From assembly GCF_000151665.1 (NCBI RefSeq), contig NW_013171827.1, forward strand, positions 1,261,066 through 1,325,065: a stretch of 64,000 nucleotides of DNA, written 5' to 3'. Origin of the DNA: Blastocystis hominis. Taxonomy: Eukaryota > Sar > Bigyra > Opalinata > Blastocystidae. This document shows, piece by piece, positions 60,269 to 64,000 of the stretch. Below the pieces are notes generated by a model, which saw nothing but the letters and a program-made list of their open reading frames with translations, was not told the origin of the DNA and did no database searches. A program made the translations under genes and the position numbers. Position 1 is the first letter of the stretch. Every line of letters starts with the position of its first letter.

Positions 60269-62566
60269 CTACTTTCCACCATAGATACACTTCATCTGCT
60301 GGAGAACACCTGGAGAAAATGGATTACCTAAAAGTAAGATACCGAGCGTGTTCTCACCATCGAAGACTATAGACCGAATAGAACAATCCACGTTCGCACT
60401 CACAAAAACGTCTAACAAAGACTGGGCAAAATGATCGTCAAGTTGATTATCTAACTCTCATGCTTCCATATAAAAATCACAAGATAGATCAAGAGTATTC
60501 AACGAGGTGATCCGCTTTTGAATGAGAACCTGGATGAAGGGAATCACGCTCTTTTCCGTCAGCAAGTTATCTATTGGTCAATTTGCCCCCCAACCCAAAC
60601 GCGACAAATCGATCTGAACCAAACTCGGAAAATCGTTCTCTCGAATGAACCGCGTGAACAGCTCCATATGGCCATCATTAAAGTCGCAATCGGGGAAACT
60701 CACGTCATCAATGGTGTCCAAGTTGAAGCTGCTCGGGTCTTCGATCATCTGCTGCAGCACCGTCGCGACTGCGTCTTCCGACGAGTCTGCCTCCACATAC
60801 GCCGGCTCAGCGGACTGGGCGGCGCCGCCCGCGTCCATCGAGGGAACATTCGAATTGCTGTAAGAATCGAACTGGCTGGGCTGAGAGGGCTGGTCAAACT
60901 GCCCGTAGCGACCGAACGAGGCGTCCGCATCGTCGAGCTGGGGAGCGAACGAGTCGCGCGGGAGCGAGAAGTCGTCGGGGATGGGAGGAATCGGCGGGTT
61001 CTGCTGGATCTCCTCGATCTCTTTCTCGAGTCGCATCACCGAGTCGCGCAGCTGGTTGATGTAATTGTCCTTCTCCTGCAGCTGCTTCTGCAGTTCGCTC
61101 TGCTGCGCCGAGTTCGCACGCGAGGATGCGCTGCTATTCGAAGCTTTCAGCTTCCACGAATCGCGTTCCTGCGTCATGGAGCGGAGCTGTGCATTCAAGT
61201 CCTGCACTTGCTTCTGCAGTTCGCTCTGCTGCGCCGAATTCACGCGCGACGCCTCGCTACTGCTCGAGGCTTTCTGCTTCAACAAGTCTCGTTCCTGGGT
61301 CACAGAGCGGAGCTGCGCGGTCAAATCCTGCACTTGCTTCTCTGCAGCGGACGCGCGGCGCGAGATTTCATTCACGCGCTTCTCATACGTCGACGTCCGC
61401 GTGGACAACTCGATCACCTTCCGCTCCGCCTCGTCCGCTCGCCGCTCCAATTCGCGTTCCTTCGACGTGTTTCGAGCTGAGCTCGACTTCTCTTCCGCCT
61501 CTGCTTGGAGCCGATTTCGCTCGTTCGACAGTTGAACCACCGTCGCGGACAGCTCCTTCACTTGTTCCTGCGTCTCTTGCAGCTTCTTCTCCGCGGTGGT
61601 CGCTCGCTGCAGCAACTGCGACGAGCCCGCCGTCGACGCGCTCTTGTTCTTCAGCTCTCGATTCTCATCCGCCAGCGAGCGGAGCACCGAGTCCAAATCC
61701 AGCAAACTCAAACGCAGGTCGGTCACCGTGCTCACCATCTCCACCACTTGCGCGCTGCTGTCGCTGGTGTACGTCGAAATCAGTCCGTTCACCTTGGTGG
61801 ACATCGCGTTCAGCTTCTCCTGCGCGCTCTTCATGCTTCCAGAGAGGTCAGGCTTCGTGGAGGACATGCTTCGCGTCTGCATACTATCCAGCATCGCGGT
61901 CACGCTCTGCAGCTGCTGTCTCAGCGCATTTACCAGACTGCTGGCTCCGTCTGACGAGTCTGCGCTGCTAGGAGCGGAAGGGGATTGGGCAGTGGCTGCT
62001 GTCTGGTCTGCCATTGCCTGGCGCAACTCACTGTTCTCCTTCATATACACCGCGATGTCTTGCCGATTCTCCTCGAGCTCCTTCGTGGCAGACTGATAGA
62101 GCTGCTGGTATCGCTCCAGCTCCTTCGACAAACGCGCCGTCTCGTCACGGAGCGCGTTCGACTCCAATAAAGCGCTGTTGTACTGTTCTTTCGCCACGTC
62201 GTACCCGTCGACCAACTCATTATACTTCGTCACGGTCTCACGAAGCTCCTTGCGGCAATCCGCGAGCGCATCCTTCAGTTTCTTTGAACCCGTCCCCGGG
62301 ACATAGGATGCTTCATACTCCTGCAATTTCTCGATCAATGAGAAATTCTGGGAGCGTAGGGTAGTAACATCCTTGACCATGCGCGATAAATCCTCTTTGA
62401 GGGCTGCTAACTCCTGCTGCGCTGCTTTTCTTTCTTCGCTGTTCTTCGTTTTTAGATCATCCATCTCTTTCTGCAGAGATGAGACCTTTTCTTTGTAAAA
62501 CGCATTATCCTTTTGAATGGACTGCACGTAGATATCTAAAAACGAATTCTTCTTCGAACTCGACAT
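60269..62566 (-). CDS. Coiled-coil protein with C-terminal leucine-rich repeats
   Basis: A 745-aa model. The ATG at 62566 (MSSSKKNSFLDIYVQSIQ) is preferred to one at 62638, which overlaps the upstream gene's terminator. Residues about 20-500 are near-continuous coiled coil with heptads (KEKVSSLQKEMDDLKTK), including two copies of a 42-aa unit. A Pro/Asp/Ser-rich linker follows, then acidic helices. Two 30-nt introns near 60577-60606 and 60445-60474 join exons encoding LRR cores: VQIDLSHNLLTEKS and TLDLSYNQLDDH. Without splicing the frame would stop at 60578. A structural or cytoskeletal role is likely; the family is not recognised. Confidence 0.78.
61080..61335 (-). repeat. Tandem 126-bp duplication in coiled-coil gene
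   Basis: Two adjacent units 126 bp apart (for example CAGTTCGCTCTGCTGCGCC at 61091 and 61217) encode variants of QVQDLxAQLRSxTQERD...SAQQSELQK. Confidence 0.8.
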
Positions 62567-62637
62567 CGTGTTCCGTTTTCTCGAATAATTAAAAATATCG
62601 TTACTCAAAAATAGCCTCGATTTCTGGAATTGACGCA

Positions 62638-62645
62638 AACAAACA
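62638..62645 (-). terminator. TGTTTGTT motif (kinase gene)
   Basis: Exact motif, 4 nt past the T of the kinase's TGA stop. Confidence 0.8.
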
Positions 62646-62647
62646 AG

Positions 62648-63759
62648 TCAAAGGAATAATTCATTATACAGAGAGTGAATATCATAGAGAGAATAGTCAG
62701 AGGAGTAGCGCAGCGCAAAAGTGAAGAATTCTACATCACGAGTCCTCTCCCAGCCAATACTCTTCAATCTGGGTCCTAGAGATTCCATGTACTGCTTTTC
62801 AACACAGCAATTGTCCAGAAACAGCGACTTATCCTTCGTCCGAGTCCATTCCAAATAGGGGTTTCTCATGAACAGAGCAAAGTAGCAAACGATCCCCAGC
62901 GACCAGAGATCGCTCTGCAAAGTATGGTCTGCCTCGCCAACATAAACATCGGGTCTTGTATAATCTAGAAATGAGAGTAGGAATGAAGGAATGCATCTGG
63001 TACCGCAGAGCGCATGATTCGAGCCGCTAAATCCGAAATCTAGGAATCACTCGATCGCTCCTGCCCTCACCACAAAGCTTGTAGATGATACTATTTTCGC
63101 TTCGTAAAAACTCGGTATATTCACTGAGAAGGTCCGAGTGAGGAAAACTATTCCGGAAAACTAATATATTCTCGGGCTTGATGTCGCGATGCACAATCAT
63201 ATGGTCTTCGTATAAAAACAGCAAAGCATCGAAGAGTTGCTTTAGCATCTGAATGGCTTGAATCTCGGATAAGCAGCCGTGACACTGAATGAAGTCATAC
63301 AACTACGGGTAATAATGCAATGGAGGCAGTACACTGCCATTCGGTGAATACTCCAGTTCAATGATTCGACAGAGCGTTGTTTTTCTTGTACAATAGCAGC
63401 GAATAATATTGGGGTGGTGGCACTTTGCGAGAATATCTCTCTCGTTACAAAAGGCATTGGATCTTGTCAAAATGGGATCATAAGCGAATAGAACTTTAAT
63501 ACAAACTTCTTTTCCATCGGACAATCGTTCTGCCTGATAGATAATAGCCGTCTTTCCCCTAGCACTCAAGTGTTTGATGAAAACGATACGAACCTATCTT
63601 TTTCTTTATGCTATATATCGTATTCACGTCCTTTTCCATTCTCTTCTCGATATAAATCCGGATCCAGCTTTTTAGAGAAGAGAGGATATCCATGCACATT
63701 TGGTACCCAAGAACAATACAAAGACCTGCTACTGTGTACTTTACAATAGCATTTCTCAT
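62648..63759 (-). CDS. Membrane-anchored Ser/Thr protein kinase
   Basis: A 326-aa model with introns of 31, 30, 31 and 39 nt. The N-terminus has one hydrophobic span (YTVAGLCIVLGYQMCMDIL). The kinase core follows: glycine loop KKIGSGKTAIIYQAE, catalytic Lys in VCIKVLFAYD, HRDIKPENILVF (catalytic Asp), KLCDFGFSGS (DFG) and SDLWSLGIVCYFALF. The C-lobe is short. The first Met (63759) is chosen because the region beyond it holds the end of the next gene. The subfamily cannot be assigned; ULK/NEK-like is possible. TGA at 62648-62650. Confidence 0.85.
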
Positions 63760-63851
63760 TATTGCAACAAAACAAGTAAAACAATAATCAAATTTCCAAT
63801 TGCTCCCCTTAATCTTCCCATTCATTCTAATTTCTAAATCCTGTCCCGCCC

Positions 63852-64000
63852 TCAGCACTTCGAGACTGGTGTGCCTCCGATAGTGTAGGAAACCTCCCCT
63901 TCATCAATTCCTTCTTCAGCGTGGTCTGGTTTATCACATCCAATCAAATCCCTACGTTCATTCCAATCACCCCTGCAGAATTATCCTTCCATTTACTCGG
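63852..64000 (-). CDS. C-terminal end of an unidentified gene (cut by window edge)
   Basis: The last exon, 63852-63951, reads DLIGCDKPDHAEEGID... to GGTPVSKC and an encoded TGA; an acceptor AG precedes it at 63952-63953. The rest lies outside or in an intron. A degenerate motif (TGTTTTGTT) follows near 63766-63774. The short sequence does not identify the protein. Confidence 0.45.

Overview
The window looks like nuclear DNA of Blastocystis (an anaerobic stramenopile of the animal gut). Three signs agree. Almost every gene is cut by GT-AG introns of only 28-45 nt: I traced about 108, most of them 29-36 nt. Nearly every gene is followed within about 1-70 nt by TGTTTGTT, the downstream polyadenylation motif known from Blastocystis. 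Genes are packed on both strands with gaps of a few tens of bases. The species call is inference from these signs, not from a search.

Layout. 1-1244 holds the 3' part of a PP5 phosphatase, then tRNA-Leu(UAA). 2343-4567 is an AT-rich secreted leucine-rich-repeat gene with decaying repeats behind it. 5431-12373 is a run of minus-strand genes: PEPCK, an ankyrin/SAM protein, a 78-aa orphan, NDUFA2 and an ER thioredoxin/ERV46 fusion. 12541-16775 carries a mitochondrially addressed RCC1-repeat protein and VPS52 (18 introns). 16896-24057 is a 1,953-aa multi-PHD/acetyltransferase-like protein and a PIAS/SIZ SUMO ligase, both minus. 24420-31824 has a divergent PRPP-synthetase-like protein, a zinc transporter, cathepsin B, tRNA-Met and a metaxin. 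31886-38709 has an M11 metalloprotease, a TDRD3/RMI1-like protein, tRNA-Ser and tRNA-Lys, and a shortened Hsp70. 39087-42791 has an Asn/Met-repeat protein and RPB3. 42816-60181 is midasin (5,699 aa, nine exons). The right edge has a coiled-coil/LRR protein, a membrane-anchored kinase and the tail of one more gene.

Functions group into organelle upkeep (NDUFA2, metaxin, two proteins with a presequence plus one membrane span), trafficking and ER folding (VPS52, PDI/ERV46), chromatin, transcription and genome care (PHD protein, PIAS, RPB3, TDRD3-like), ribosome assembly (midasin) and secreted or surface hydrolases (cathepsin B, M11).

Most notable observations: a 38-nt AT-AC intron with U12-type signals in PP5; a GC-AG intron in RPB3; an RPB3 reading frame that meets no stop before its polyadenylation motif, so its stop should be made by the poly(A) tail; introns in VPS52 that share an 18-nt sequence in opposite orientations, like introner elements; introns at the same codon position of successive LRR repeats; and a protein joining three PHD/extended-PHD clusters to an acetyltransferase-like region.

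Intron calls come from reading frames, splice dinucleotides and family alignment from memory. For 19 spliced models the exon lengths sum to a whole number of codons, which is an internal check. No search was run.
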